From NCBI GenBank assembly GCA_029227815.1, contig CP118523.1, positions 2,356,001 to 2,420,000 of the forward strand: a DNA stretch of 64,000 nt. Direction: 5' to 3'. Below the pieces are notes generated by a model. It was not told where the DNA came from, made no database searches, and saw only the letters and a program-made list of their open reading frames with translations. Positions 42,862 to 51,523 of the stretch are shown piece by piece. Each line of letters starts with the position of its first letter. The stretch's first letter is position 1. The stretch is from Clostridiaceae bacterium M8S5. Lineage in GTDB: Bacteria > Bacillota > Clostridia > Tissierellales > MCWD3. The position numbers and the translations under genes are program-made.

Positions 42862-43554
42862 TTAATCTTTTGCAAGATTTCCTTCGATAAAGAACTTCTT
42901 AATTTTATTGTTAACATGTATTATAGAAAGAACATTGACTATTATTAAAAACACTATGAATATACTATATAAATATATCAGGTTAGATAGTGATACAAAC
43001 TTCAAAGTAATAATAATAGATATACATAATATTGATACGTACAGATATTTTGCAGCCATACTATTAGCAACTTGAACATTTTTGGAAAACAAAGAAATTA
43101 ATGTGACTCTCGTTGTAATAAATAGTTTAATACAACTAAGTAGAATAATAAATATAATAATTTCATTAAGTTCTAAAAAAACTTGAGTTTCAAAATAATA
43201 GTTAATTAAAGTTAATATAATTATTAATGAATATTGTATAAATGAAGATAACAGATATACAAAAAAAGCCTTCGCAAAAAATAAGCATTTTATATTAACA
43301 CAAGTTGATAAAAGTGACTCTAATGTTTTATTTTCTTTTTCGGATGCAAAGCTCTCAGCTGCCCATTGTTTTAATAAAATAATTGTAAAAGTAGCCACAA
43401 TAGATAGTTGAATTCTAAGAGCACTTTTATTTAATACAATAGGTATAATTATACTTGTAATTAATGCAATTATTATCATAAGAATAATTGTATATTTCTT
43501 CATATACTTTGATTCAATATATTGTTTTTTTAGTAGGGTTTTAAATTCTCTCAT
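42862..43554 (-). CDS. ABC-2-type exporter permease of the RiPP cluster
   Basis: The roughly 230-residue permease has six hydrophobic segments and the ESFASEKENKTLESLLSTCV coupling motif that touches the ATPase. It starts one base after the ATPase stop (ATG at 43554); a TTG five codons earlier is possible. Together with the 42109 gene it would form the membrane dimer. Confidence 0.7.
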   Translation of the reverse strand: MREFKTLLKKQYIESKYMKKYTIILMIIIALITSIIIPIVLNKSALRIQLSIVATFTIILLKQWAAESFASEKENKTLESLLSTCVNIKCLFFAKAFFVYLLSSFIQYSLIIILTLINYYFETQVFLELNEIIIFIILLSCIKLFITTRVTLISLFSKNVQVANSMAAKYLYVSILCISIIITLKFVSLSNLIYLYSIFIVFLIIVNVLSIIHVNNKIKKFFIEGNLAKD

Positions 43555-43555
43555 T

Positions 43556-44482
43556 TTAATTATTCTCAACTTCCATATAAAGATCCAGCAAATTATTTTG
43601 CTCTGTTATTACACTCTCTATGGCTACTTTATTTAATACAAGTTCTTTAATAATATCTGATGTATTATTATTGCTCTGTTTAATTAAGATCTCATTATGA
43701 CCTACTATACATTCATTTACATATTCAATGTTTTCAATTTTTCTTTTGATTGTTATTTTATCATTGTCTAAGTTGCTTGAGGTTTTTATTATCAAGTTCT
43801 GTCCACTTTCTTCCATTACTTCGTTAATATTCTTGGTTACTATGTTTTGACCATGTTTTAATATAGAAATTCTGTCACATATCTTAACCACTTCATGTAA
43901 ATTATGAGTAGTAATAATAAAAGTTGAATTAAACTCGCTCTTAAGCAATAAAATAGTTTCTCTAAGCTTCTCAATACTTACTGGGTCAAGTCCATTTGTA
44001 GGTTCATCTAGTAGTATAATCTCAGGGTTATGAATCAAGGTACGAATAATAGCTACCTTTTTTTTCATACCAGTTGAAAATCCTTTCACAGCTAAATGCT
44101 TAACATGTGATATGTCTAAAAGCTTCAATAATTCATCAATTCTTTTGTTATATAGAGCTTTATCCACACCATATATTTCTGCATAGTATCTCAGGTTATC
44201 ATAGACTGATAAAGGTTCATATAGCCCTATATCTTCTGATAATACACCACATTTTTCCCTTAGTTTATACCCATCCCTAATAGGATCTATACCAAATACT
44301 GATACATCTCCTTTAGTTGGAGGTAATAATCCTAACATTAACCTTAATGCTGTTGTTTTACCTGCCCCATTATGACCTAATAATGCAAATATTTCACCTT
44401 TATTAATACTAAGGTTCAAGCCATTCAATGCTTTTATTTCTCCAAACTCTTTGTATGCTTCATTAAAAATAATTTTATTCAT
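43556..44482 (-). CDS. ABC transporter ATP-binding protein of the RiPP cluster
   Basis: The 308-residue ATPase has Walker A GHNGAGKTT, signature FSTGMKKKVAI (a Gly-for-Gly variant of LSGGQ in export systems), Walker B ILLDEPTNGLDP and the His switch TTHN. The C-terminal 90 residues form a DUF4162-like accessory domain. This is the CcmA/bacitracin-resistance type used for peptide export or immunity. Confidence 0.85.
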   Translation of the reverse strand: MNKIIFNEAYKEFGEIKALNGLNLSINKGEIFALLGHNGAGKTTALRLMLGLLPPTKGDVSVFGIDPIRDGYKLREKCGVLSEDIGLYEPLSVYDNLRYYAEIYGVDKALYNKRIDELLKLLDISHVKHLAVKGFSTGMKKKVAIIRTLIHNPEIILLDEPTNGLDPVSIEKLRETILLLKSEFNSTFIITTHNLHEVVKICDRISILKHGQNIVTKNINEVMEESGQNLIIKTSSNLDNDKITIKRKIENIEYVNECIVGHNEILIKQSNNNTSDIIKELVLNKVAIESVITEQNNLLDLYMEVENN

Positions 44483-44529
44483 ACTTATCTATCCTCTTCA
44501 AATAACTTATTTCTCTAGTTTTTCTTACC

Positions 44530-44622
44530 TTATCTATTTTTTCTTTTACTATTTTTTATTAGTGCTACTATGGCACTAATCACAAAACCTAAAATACCAG
44601 CAATTATTATAGTACTACTCAT
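44530..44622 (-). CDS. Thirty-residue single-helix membrane peptide
   Basis: A short gene between the ABC ATPase and a radical SAM enzyme encodes one hydrophobic helix (IIIAGILGFVISAIVALI) with a KNSKRKNR tail. The ATG at 44622 has AAGGGAG about 8 bases before it; a second ATG two codons upstream is closer. It may be an immunity or transporter-associated peptide. It could also be a third, atypical product of the cluster. Confidence 0.5.
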   Translation of the reverse strand: MSSTIIIAGILGFVISAIVALIKNSKRKNR

Positions 44623-44660
44623 AATCATTTCTCCCTTATATATAATTTCTATTTCCCTAG

Positions 44661-45971
44661 TCAGAATCCTTTGTGTATTCCTAATGTTTTGTTATAATAA
44701 TAACGAATCTCACCTGCTGTCAGATATTTCGTATTAATAATTGCATTGTCCGTAGAATAAAAATCAAAATTATCCGTAAGTAATTCTATTCCATATTTCT
44801 CACGGTTGTTATATAATTCTGTTCCAGGGTATGGTGTATTAATGCTATACAATACGTTTGCATTATATTTTTCTTTTAATTCTCGACCACAATCTATACT
44901 GTGTTTGATCGTTTCATGAGTATCTTCAGCATGTCCTATTATAACTGAAATATTAATATCGAAACCTACCTTACTAGCAATCTTAGTTGCATTTTCAACT
45001 TGTTCATATGTCACACTTTTTTTAATTGAGGCTAACACCTTATTGCTGGCACTTTCAAGCCCAAATTGTATCTTACGACATCCCGCTTGATACATTATTA
45101 ATAATAGTTCTCTATCAATAATATCCGCCCGTGATTCACATCCCCATATAAATTGTCTGTCTAACTTAATCATCTCTTCACAAAATTCCTTTGTTCTCTG
45201 TGGTTTCATTGTAAAAGTATCATCAACTATAAAAAACTCTTCAGCATTAAAATGTAGTACTAAATACTTAATTTCATCTATTATACTTTTTATAGATCTC
45301 ATATATATCTTCTTACCCCAAAATGAACTGGATGAGCAAAATATACATCTACCTGGGCATCCACGAGAAGTTGAAATAGTAAAGGGATATACATATTTAT
45401 CTAAAGTTAATAAACTTCTATCTGGAATAGGTAATTTATCCAAATCCCTTATCCTAATAGGTTCACTAGACTTAATTACTCCATTTTCATCCTTGTAGGT
45501 AATGCCATAACAATCCATAATATTAACTTCTTGTAGAATCATATTGCAAATTCCCAAAAAAGAGTTTTCTCCTTCACCTAAACTAACATAGTCAAAACCC
45601 AATTCATTGATTAGTTTCTCACTACAAAAATTAGCACATACCCCGCCTCCAATAACTTGGATCTGACTATTATAAGATTTTATTATACTAATCAGAGATT
45701 TCATCGCTGACCACGAATTAAAATACGTTGATATTCCGATAATCTTTGGATTAATTACTGATAACTTTTTTATCAAATTATCTCCTGTAGTACTTTCGAT
45801 GGCTAAATCAATAAAACTAACCGTATACCCGGCACTAGTTAAAGTAGATGCAATATATAACAATCCCAAAGGAGGCATAGATAATATTCTTGCCGAGGCT
45901 TTATTAATTCTACTTGATCTACTAGTTGGCACATTGATAAGAAGTACGTCTGAGTTGGGTATTATCTTCAT
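44661..45971 (-). CDS. Cobalamin-binding-domain radical SAM enzyme 1
   Basis: The 436-residue protein has an N-terminal B12-binding Rossmann-like domain (VLLINVPTS, SMPPLGLLYIASTL, IGISTYFNSW) without the usual DxHxxG His ligand. The radical SAM core follows with CxxxCxxC at Cys205, Cys209 and Cys212 (RGCPGRCIFC) and later GLESASNKVL. Such class B enzymes methylate unactivated carbons or form unusual C-C bonds in peptides. It is about 40% similar by eye to the 48384 gene, so the two arose by duplication and may act on different residues. The substrate is presumably the twin precursor peptides. Confidence 0.8.
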   Translation of the reverse strand: MKIIPNSDVLLINVPTSRSSRINKASARILSMPPLGLLYIASTLTSAGYTVSFIDLAIESTTGDNLIKKLSVINPKIIGISTYFNSWSAMKSLISIIKSYNSQIQVIGGGVCANFCSEKLINELGFDYVSLGEGENSFLGICNMILQEVNIMDCYGITYKDENGVIKSSEPIRIRDLDKLPIPDRSLLTLDKYVYPFTISTSRGCPGRCIFCSSSSFWGKKIYMRSIKSIIDEIKYLVLHFNAEEFFIVDDTFTMKPQRTKEFCEEMIKLDRQFIWGCESRADIIDRELLLIMYQAGCRKIQFGLESASNKVLASIKKSVTYEQVENATKIASKVGFDINISVIIGHAEDTHETIKHSIDCGRELKEKYNANVLYSINTPYPGTELYNNREKYGIELLTDNFDFYSTDNAIINTKYLTAGEIRYYYNKTLGIHKGF

Positions 45972-46012
45972 TATATCACCCCATTTTTCTTATTACTCTA
46001 ACTTCAAAAGCT

Positions 46013-46960
46013 CTATCTACGCACAATACTTTCTATTACTTTTCTAACATTTAGAATATTCAACTTCGATGTTTCATACTCGAATTCAATACATGTATCT
46101 AACAATATTCTATGTGTTTCATCTGGCGTTATAGTTGGGATCATAGCTTTTATATAAGCTATGACACCTGTAACATGGGCAGCAGCTATGGAACTACCAG
46201 AATCATATCCATAAGAATTACCTCTAGTTGTAGTAAGCACATATTCTCCTGGGGCAAAAATTGTTTTATCACAACAATAATTACTATTTAGCTTAGAAAC
46301 GTAGAATTCTATCGGTTTCGTATTTTTTACTCCATATGACCCTACAGAAATTACGCCTTCATAACAAGCTGGTACTTGTGTATCACTACCTGGTATATTC
46401 CCAATAGCACCTACTATAATAATACCTGCTTTGATAGCTTCATTAATCACTTCTCTCTCTTCTTGAACGAGCTTACTCAAACCAGAATCTATGTTCAACG
46501 GATGCCCAATGCTCATATTAATTATATCCATTTTGTTTTCTATAGCCCATTGAAACGCCTTTATAATATTTCTTATATTCCCTGTTCCAGTTTCATTAAT
46601 GACTTTTATGTTATGTATTTTTGCACCGCTTGCAATACCACATATCCCATTCCCATTTCTATCACCAGATATTATCCCATTTATCTTAGTACCATGACCA
46701 AGTTTGTCTTCAATATCATAATTGTTGTTAACAAAATTGAATCCTTCCGCTTTAACTTCGCTTAAGTCTGCGTGCTTATTATCTACCCCAGAGTCAAAAA
46801 TTGCGATATTTATATTATTTAATTGCTTAACAGTAATTTTATCCCAAAGAGATTCTATATTTATTAATCTTAAATTCCATAAATAATCTTTATATTTTGC
46901 ATCTGTCATTTTGTAGAATACTTGCTCATTATTAATTAATTCATTCAATAAATAATCCAT
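46013..46960 (-). CDS. Cytoplasmic subtilisin-like (S8) protease of the RiPP cluster
   Basis: The 315-residue serine protease has a complete catalytic triad: Asp56 in IFDSGVDNKHAD, His89 in GHGTKINGI, Ser257 in GSSIAAAHVTG, and oxyanion Asn188 in GAIGN. It has no signal peptide, so it should act inside the cell as the leader-removing protease. The usual Pro in the SxAxPH motif is Ala. It lies 2 bases from the SPASM enzyme gene in the operon. Confidence 0.85.
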   Translation of the reverse strand: MDYLLNELINNEQVFYKMTDAKYKDYLWNLRLINIESLWDKITVKQLNNINIAIFDSGVDNKHADLSEVKAEGFNFVNNNYDIEDKLGHGTKINGIISGDRNGNGICGIASGAKIHNIKVINETGTGNIRNIIKAFQWAIENKMDIINMSIGHPLNIDSGLSKLVQEEREVINEAIKAGIIIVGAIGNIPGSDTQVPACYEGVISVGSYGVKNTKPIEFYVSKLNSNYCCDKTIFAPGEYVLTTTRGNSYGYDSGSSIAAAHVTGVIAYIKAMIPTITPDETHRILLDTCIEFEYETSKLNILNVRKVIESIVRR

Positions 46961-46962
46961 TT

Positions 46963-48360
46963 TTATTCTTCCTCATATATAGGTTGAAGAGGACTACTTA
47001 GAAATTCAAAGTACTCTTTCTTCTCTTTTTCACAATCAGGACTTATTGATTCAACATCTCCATTATAAAATCTATTTCTCGCTTTGCACCCTCCAAGACA
47101 GAATATCCAATAATAACACTGTTTACATTCCTCATTTGTTTTTAGATATCTATCTACAAATTGAGTTTTATTATCATAATACTCACTAAGATTACCTATT
47201 CTAAATTCATCAAATTGTAGATTGTGACACGGATATACTTCTCCCATTACATCAATACATATCTCCTTATGACAAACTCCACATGAATGCTTCACTTCTA
47301 ACTTTATTGGATTGTTTTGACATCTTTTAATATCTTTAAAATACACCGTGTTATTTATATTTGTTTTTTTCTGTTTAAGTTGATTGTTTTTCCATGAGCT
47401 AACAAGTATTGATTTATTCACTAACTCTTCATTTATTCCATATAACAATTCTATATCTTTACAAAAATATTGTGAAATATCATTGCCTCTTTCATTTATA
47501 TGTATAGGTTCATTAAGGAAATACCCTCTAGCCCCCAAGTTATATGCTAATGAATATATTTGGGTTAAGTCATTCAAATTATTCAATTGAGGAGTTGTAG
47601 CTAGTAAAAATGGTATATTATTATTTTTAAGCTTTTTACAAGCTTCTGTTACCTTTTTGAAACTTCCCGTTCCTCTTATAGTATCATTATTTATTTCTTC
47701 ACTAGCATCTATCGACATGATTACAGAATTACAATACTGTTTAATCATTAGTAAGTTATCATCTTCTAATAGAGTACCATTTGTCCAAAGAAAAACATTA
47801 AATCCTTTTGTACTTGCATATGATAGTATTTCTTCCAAATTTTCATGCAACATAGGTTCGCCACCAGTAATATATAAATTAGGTAAGACTTCACCATTAT
47901 TCTTAGAATCAATCATATCAAGAATTGACTCATATTTATCTACCTTCATAAAAGTACATTCTGATTCTCTCTTAATATCTTTACTACAGTAGTTACAGTT
48001 CAGATTACATGCATTAGTGATATCAATATATACTGCACTCAAATCTTCATTATCATTTGATTCGTTATTAATATCTTCGCCGTGATTTATAATTTTTTGT
48101 TTGATTAGTGATGTACCATAATTTATAATATCTTTTATAATAGTCTGAGTATCTAACTCATATTCTACTGATAATAGTTTTGCTACTTCATTAATTGTAT
48201 AGTTGCCATCAAAATACTCTAATATTTCATAGCCTGTCCTACTTGTTTTAAACCACTGAAACCTATTGTTTGATGTAAAAATAAACTCTTCATCATTCTC
48301 AATCATTTGGAAATCTTTTTTATCAAAAAAGAGTCTATCTTCTGCTTTTAATTTTTTCAA
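46963..48360 (-). CDS. SPASM-domain radical SAM peptide maturase with fused recognition domain
   Basis: The 465-residue protein starts with a PqqD-like RRE domain (residues about 30-95: TGYEILEYFDGNYTINEVAKLL). The radical SAM core has CNLNCNYC at Cys118, Cys122 and Cys125 and the TGGEPML motif. The SPASM/twitch C-terminus contains CGVCHKEICIDVMGEVYPCHN and CKQCYYWIFCLGGCKAR, which binds auxiliary iron-sulfur clusters. It is the likely first modifying enzyme, able to epimerise or cross-link core residues. The exact chemistry cannot be read from the sequence. Confidence 0.85.
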   Translation of the reverse strand: MKKLKAEDRLFFDKKDFQMIENDEEFIFTSNNRFQWFKTSRTGYEILEYFDGNYTINEVAKLLSVEYELDTQTIIKDIINYGTSLIKQKIINHGEDINNESNDNEDLSAVYIDITNACNLNCNYCSKDIKRESECTFMKVDKYESILDMIDSKNNGEVLPNLYITGGEPMLHENLEEILSYASTKGFNVFLWTNGTLLEDDNLLMIKQYCNSVIMSIDASEEINNDTIRGTGSFKKVTEACKKLKNNNIPFLLATTPQLNNLNDLTQIYSLAYNLGARGYFLNEPIHINERGNDISQYFCKDIELLYGINEELVNKSILVSSWKNNQLKQKKTNINNTVYFKDIKRCQNNPIKLEVKHSCGVCHKEICIDVMGEVYPCHNLQFDEFRIGNLSEYYDNKTQFVDRYLKTNEECKQCYYWIFCLGGCKARNRFYNGDVESISPDCEKEKKEYFEFLSSPLQPIYEEE

Positions 48361-48383
48361 GACATCTTCTCCTTTTATTGTTA

Positions 48384-49694
48384 TCAGTTTCTATTATTGC
48401 TCATAACATTAGTTATATTATTGTGGTATTTACGCAACTCTTCTCTGGTAATATGATTAGTACTTATAATAGGGCTATTTAAGATAAACTGGTTCCAATC
48501 GCTCTCGTATATCTTAATGCCTAATTCATCTCTTTTTTCATATTGCTCTGTTCCAGGAAATGGTGTATTTACACTACCTACTACATGGGCACCATAGTCC
48601 TTCTGTATTCTTTTGGCGAATGTTAGAGTTTTATTGATAGTTTCATGAGTGTCAAAAGCATGACCTATAATATAAGATGCTGTGATATGAAGATTATATT
48701 TATTAGCTAATTTAATTCCGTTCTCGATTTCTTCTATTGTTACATTCTTTTTTATTTTCGATAATATTTCATTATCTGCGCTCTCCAAGCCTATTTGTAA
48801 TTTCTTGCAACCTGAATCTGACATTATTCTAATCAGATCCTCATTAATTACATCTGCTCTAGATTCACATCCCCAAACAAATTTAATACCAGATTCCATA
48901 ATCAGCTCACAAAACTTTATAGCACGCTTGTATGATGCTGTAAATGTATCATCAGTAATATAAAAAACTAATGTTCCAAACCGATCATACAGATACATTA
49001 CTTCGGCAAATACACTCTCTGCAGACCTCATATATACCTTCTTCCCCCAGAATGATTTTGATGAACAAAATATGCAATCACCTGGACAACCTCTTGCTGT
49101 ACTAATGGTATATGGCATAATATAATTGGATAAATCTATTAACTCTCTGTCTGGTACACCTAAATTATCCAAGTTCTTAATTCTATCTGCTATTCCATTA
49201 TCTACAATGTTATTCATACTATCTTTATATACTATACCTTTATAATTAATTTTATCTGTTTGTTTTTCTTTAAGTAGGAACTTAATTAGTTCTAAAGTAG
49301 CTATCTCACCTTCACCTCTAATAACATAATCAGTACATGACTCTCTTAACATATCTTCATAACAAAATGTTGCAAAGGCTCCTCCTGCAAAAATATATGA
49401 TTTTGGCAGTACATTTTTTATTGTTTTACATATAACTTTTTGCGCATTCCATGTTTCATTATAAGTACTTAATCCAACTATCTTAGGCTCATAATTTTTT
49501 AAAACATCTATAAATTTCTCATGTGTCATTGTTTCAACCGCAAAATCAATAATTTTAACACTGTATCCATTTTCTTTAACATATGATGCCACATATAACA
49601 GCCCAAGTGGTGGCATACTATTAGATTTTGCAATCTTATCTTTATACCAATTATTAGTTGGTAGATTGATAAATAATATATCAACAGTTTTCAT
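48384..49694 (-). CDS. Cobalamin-binding-domain radical SAM enzyme 2
   Basis: The 436-residue paralogue of the 44661 gene has the same length and layout. The B12-type domain shows ILFINLPTN, SMPPLGLLYVASYV and VGLSTYNETW, again without the His ligand. CxxxCxxC lies at Cys203, Cys207 and Cys210 (RGCPGDCIFC), with KKNVTIEEI and PGTEQYEKR later. The two enzymes frame the SPASM enzyme and the protease. Two such enzymes for one peptide pair suggests two separate carbon modifications, such as methylations, which is inference. Confidence 0.8.
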   Translation of the reverse strand: MKTVDILFINLPTNNWYKDKIAKSNSMPPLGLLYVASYVKENGYSVKIIDFAVETMTHEKFIDVLKNYEPKIVGLSTYNETWNAQKVICKTIKNVLPKSYIFAGGAFATFCYEDMLRESCTDYVIRGEGEIATLELIKFLLKEKQTDKINYKGIVYKDSMNNIVDNGIADRIKNLDNLGVPDRELIDLSNYIMPYTISTARGCPGDCIFCSSKSFWGKKVYMRSAESVFAEVMYLYDRFGTLVFYITDDTFTASYKRAIKFCELIMESGIKFVWGCESRADVINEDLIRIMSDSGCKKLQIGLESADNEILSKIKKNVTIEEIENGIKLANKYNLHITASYIIGHAFDTHETINKTLTFAKRIQKDYGAHVVGSVNTPFPGTEQYEKRDELGIKIYESDWNQFILNSPIISTNHITREELRKYHNNITNVMSNNRN

Positions 49695-49724
49695 AAACTT
49701 TTACCTTTCTATACAAAGCTCATT

Positions 49725-50042
49725 TTATCCAAAAATAACATTAAACAACTCCGACTCTTCTAATATGGATATAAGCTTGTTTTTTTTAAATAATTCAAGT
49801 ATTTTCTGCACTTTAATCTTATCTATTTTTATCTGTTCAGATAAGGCATTAAATAAGTCCTTTTGCTCTATTTGGTAATCGATATTTTCCCATATTATCG
49901 ACTGCGTTTTATTCAGAAGTATTTTACTTCCTTTTTGGTTAATTATTACAACTAACCCATTCTCTGCTTTGTACCAGTTATTGCATTCCCACTTTATTTG
50001 CTTGGACTTCACATCTTCACCTACCATAATTTTATTTTTCAT
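49725..50042 (-). CDS. Stand-alone PqqD-like RiPP recognition element
   Basis: The 105-residue protein has the three-strand, three-helix winged fold of PqqD: WYKAENGLVVIINQKGSKILL, TQSIIWENIDYQIEQKDLFNAL and VQKILELFKKNKLIS. It lies directly after the precursor genes and before the enzymes, so it would bind the leader and present it to the radical SAM enzymes. The presence of both a free and a fused recognition domain is notable. Confidence 0.75.
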   Translation of the reverse strand: MKNKIMVGEDVKSKQIKWECNNWYKAENGLVVIINQKGSKILLNKTQSIIWENIDYQIEQKDLFNALSEQIKIDKIKVQKILELFKKNKLISILEESELFNVIFG

Positions 50043-50123
50043 ACATAGGATTGTTAATAATCATATTAATGCAACTTCAGTATATATATAAATAACATTG
50101 TGCTATCTATGTATATATACCTA

Positions 50124-50294
50124 TTACCCTGGAATAACTGGTCCCGGAATCATGTCTACAACTATTGCACCAGCAACACTTCCCGCTATACCACCTGCTA
50201 TTCCTCCAACTACTGCTTCTGCTATTGAAGATGTTGAATATACCTCTTCTTTTGATTGACTACTGATTAACATTGGAACTGTGTAAATTTTCAT
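50124..50294 (-). CDS. RiPP precursor peptide 2
   Basis: The 56-residue peptide was found by reading the strand, being too short for a usual gene call. It begins MKIYTVPMLIS, has a polar leader (QSKEEVYSTSS), then a glycine-zipper core (GGIAGGIAGSVAGAIVV) and ends VVDMIPGPVIPG. AGGAGG precedes the ATG. It is paralogous to the gene 18 bases upstream and contains no Cys. The nearly identical last 15 residues are the likely modified, exported part. Confidence 0.8.
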   Translation of the reverse strand: MKIYTVPMLISSQSKEEVYSTSSIAEAVVGGIAGGIAGSVAGAIVVDMIPGPVIPG

Positions 50295-50312
50295 ATCAAT
50301 CTCCTCCTATAT

Positions 50313-50480
50313 TTATCCTGGTATTACTGGACCTGGAAACATGTCCACTACTATCGCACCAACTACTCCTCCTATTACTCCTCCAGCTACTCCTTCAACA
50401 ACTGCTGAACCCATAGACGCTATAGAATAAACATCGTCATTACTTATTGTGATAATTTGTGGTACAGTATAAATCTTCAT
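50313..50480 (-). CDS. RiPP precursor peptide 1
   Basis: The 55-residue peptide begins at the ATG with AGGAGGTG before it; the longer 68-residue frame starts upstream in the promoter leader. It shares MKIYTVP at the N-terminus, EVYS/DVYS in the leader, a glycine-zipper stretch (GVAGGVIGGVVGAIVV) and the tail VVDMFPGPVIPG with the downstream paralogue. It is the first gene of the operon, behind a strong promoter. Leader and core boundaries are inferred from conservation. Confidence 0.8.
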   Translation of the reverse strand: MKIYTVPQIITISNDDVYSIASMGSAVVEGVAGGVIGGVVGAIVVDMFPGPVIPG

Positions 50481-50544
50481 ATATTCACCTCCTAGTAACA
50501 ATCCCATGTTATAAAACACTTCATTTATATGATATAATATTCTA

Positions 50545-50574
50545 ATTATATCATTATTTTTGTAAATTAGTCAA
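50545..50574 (-). promoter_or_regulatory. Sigma-A-type promoter of the RiPP operon
   Basis: On the minus strand TTGACT (50569-50574) and a perfect TATAAT (50545-50550) are separated by 18 bases. The likely start of transcription is about 55-60 bases before the first precursor gene. No other consensus promoter is seen before the modifying genes. Confidence 0.75.
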
Positions 50575-50983
50575 TATTTGTTTATTTTAATAAGTGGTGT
50601 ATTTCTCGTCATTTCCCTTCTATGTTTCACCTCTTTTGCTAGTTTATTGTAACTACCTCATCCACAAACTCACCTTACAAATACTCGAAATAAGTAGTGT
50701 CTACGTAACTAATGTCGTAAATATTAACTATCTTTATAAATTTCATGTCTACTTCTTCTTTTGAAAACATTTCATGTTACTCTATTGTAAATTATGTACC
50801 TGTCATTATATTCTTAAATACCATCATTTACCAACAATGATCTCTAATCTATAATAAACATAAACAACAGCTAGCTTACGCTAGCCATAAAACACCTCCA
50901 TTAACTATTCCTATTCAAACTTCCATATCATAAGTTATAACTATTTTTTTCATTTTTAACAAAAAACATATACAACAAAAGTT

Positions 50984-51163
50984 TTAACCTTTCTTATAAA
51001 TTCTTTCTATTTGATCTTTTTGAATACATATTTTCATATTTTCTTCATGAAATTCTCTAATGTGAATAAGTATATAACTCGTACTATCCTCTACAATAAT
51101 ATACGCCTTATACGTTAACCCAAATAATATTCCTAGTAGACACCCTAAAATAATTGTATACAT
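50984..51163 (-). CDS. Small membrane protein (59 residues)
   Basis: In the 0.9-kb gap between the RiPP promoter and sigK, an open frame of 60 codons encodes an N-terminal helix (YTIILGCLLGILFGLTYKAY) and a charged cytoplasmic tail ending QIERIYKKG. AAAGGA precedes the ATG at a short distance. A GCTAGC/GCTAGC hairpin lies about 100 bases downstream at 50870-50885. The rest of the gap (50575-50983 and 51164-51269) shows no gene. Confidence 0.45.
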   Translation of the reverse strand: MYTIILGCLLGILFGLTYKAYIIVEDSTSYILIHIREFHEENMKICIQKDQIERIYKKG

Positions 51164-51269
51164 TGTTCCTTTACTTTATCCATCTTCATTTATAAGCAAT
51201 CGTATTAATTTAAATTCTTTTCTGCAACGACATATTTCAGTATATTTATGAAATAGTATAACAATATAA

Positions 51270-51421
51270 ATCAAAAAGGACGGTTCGAGACCAGTGAAAA
51301 GTATATATTTTAAATTACACTATACAATATATAGCTATAAATATGCTAATTTATTATATATGTTGTATGTCAGAACTCAAGTTTATGTCTTTTTCAGTAA
51401 TCTCGGACGGTTCTTTTTGAT
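51270..51421. repeat. MITE-like element with 21-bp inverted ends
   Basis: The outer 21 bases (51270-51290 and 51401-51421) are complementary at 18 of 21 positions, beginning ATCAAAAAG and ending CGAGA. The 110 bases between are very AT-rich and non-coding. This is the size and form of a miniature inverted-repeat element, or of a recombinase binding region near the sigK junction. No target duplication is obvious. Confidence 0.45.
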
Positions 51422-51494
51422 TGGTAATATTTAGTCTTAATCATTCATGAAATAATTACATCAGTTTTCCATAATCATTTTTACTTTATCCAAA

Positions 51495-51517
51495 CAAAAA
51501 AACATGACCTAAGCCAT
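51495..51517 (-). terminator. sigK terminator
   Basis: The stem ATGGCTTAGGTCAT (with G-U pairs) is followed on the minus strand by GTTTTTTTG, about 10 bases after the sigK stop. Confidence 0.6.
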
Positions 51518-51523
51518 GCATTT

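Noticed and set aside
46376..46765. A 129-codon plus-strand frame opposite the subtilase gene
   Set aside because: Shadow of the protease, whose catalytic triad is on the minus strand.
44661..49694. Reading the B12-type radical SAM genes as chlorophyll or hopanoid enzymes
   Set aside because: The operon holds precursor peptides, recognition domains and a leader protease, so peptide substrates are far more likely.
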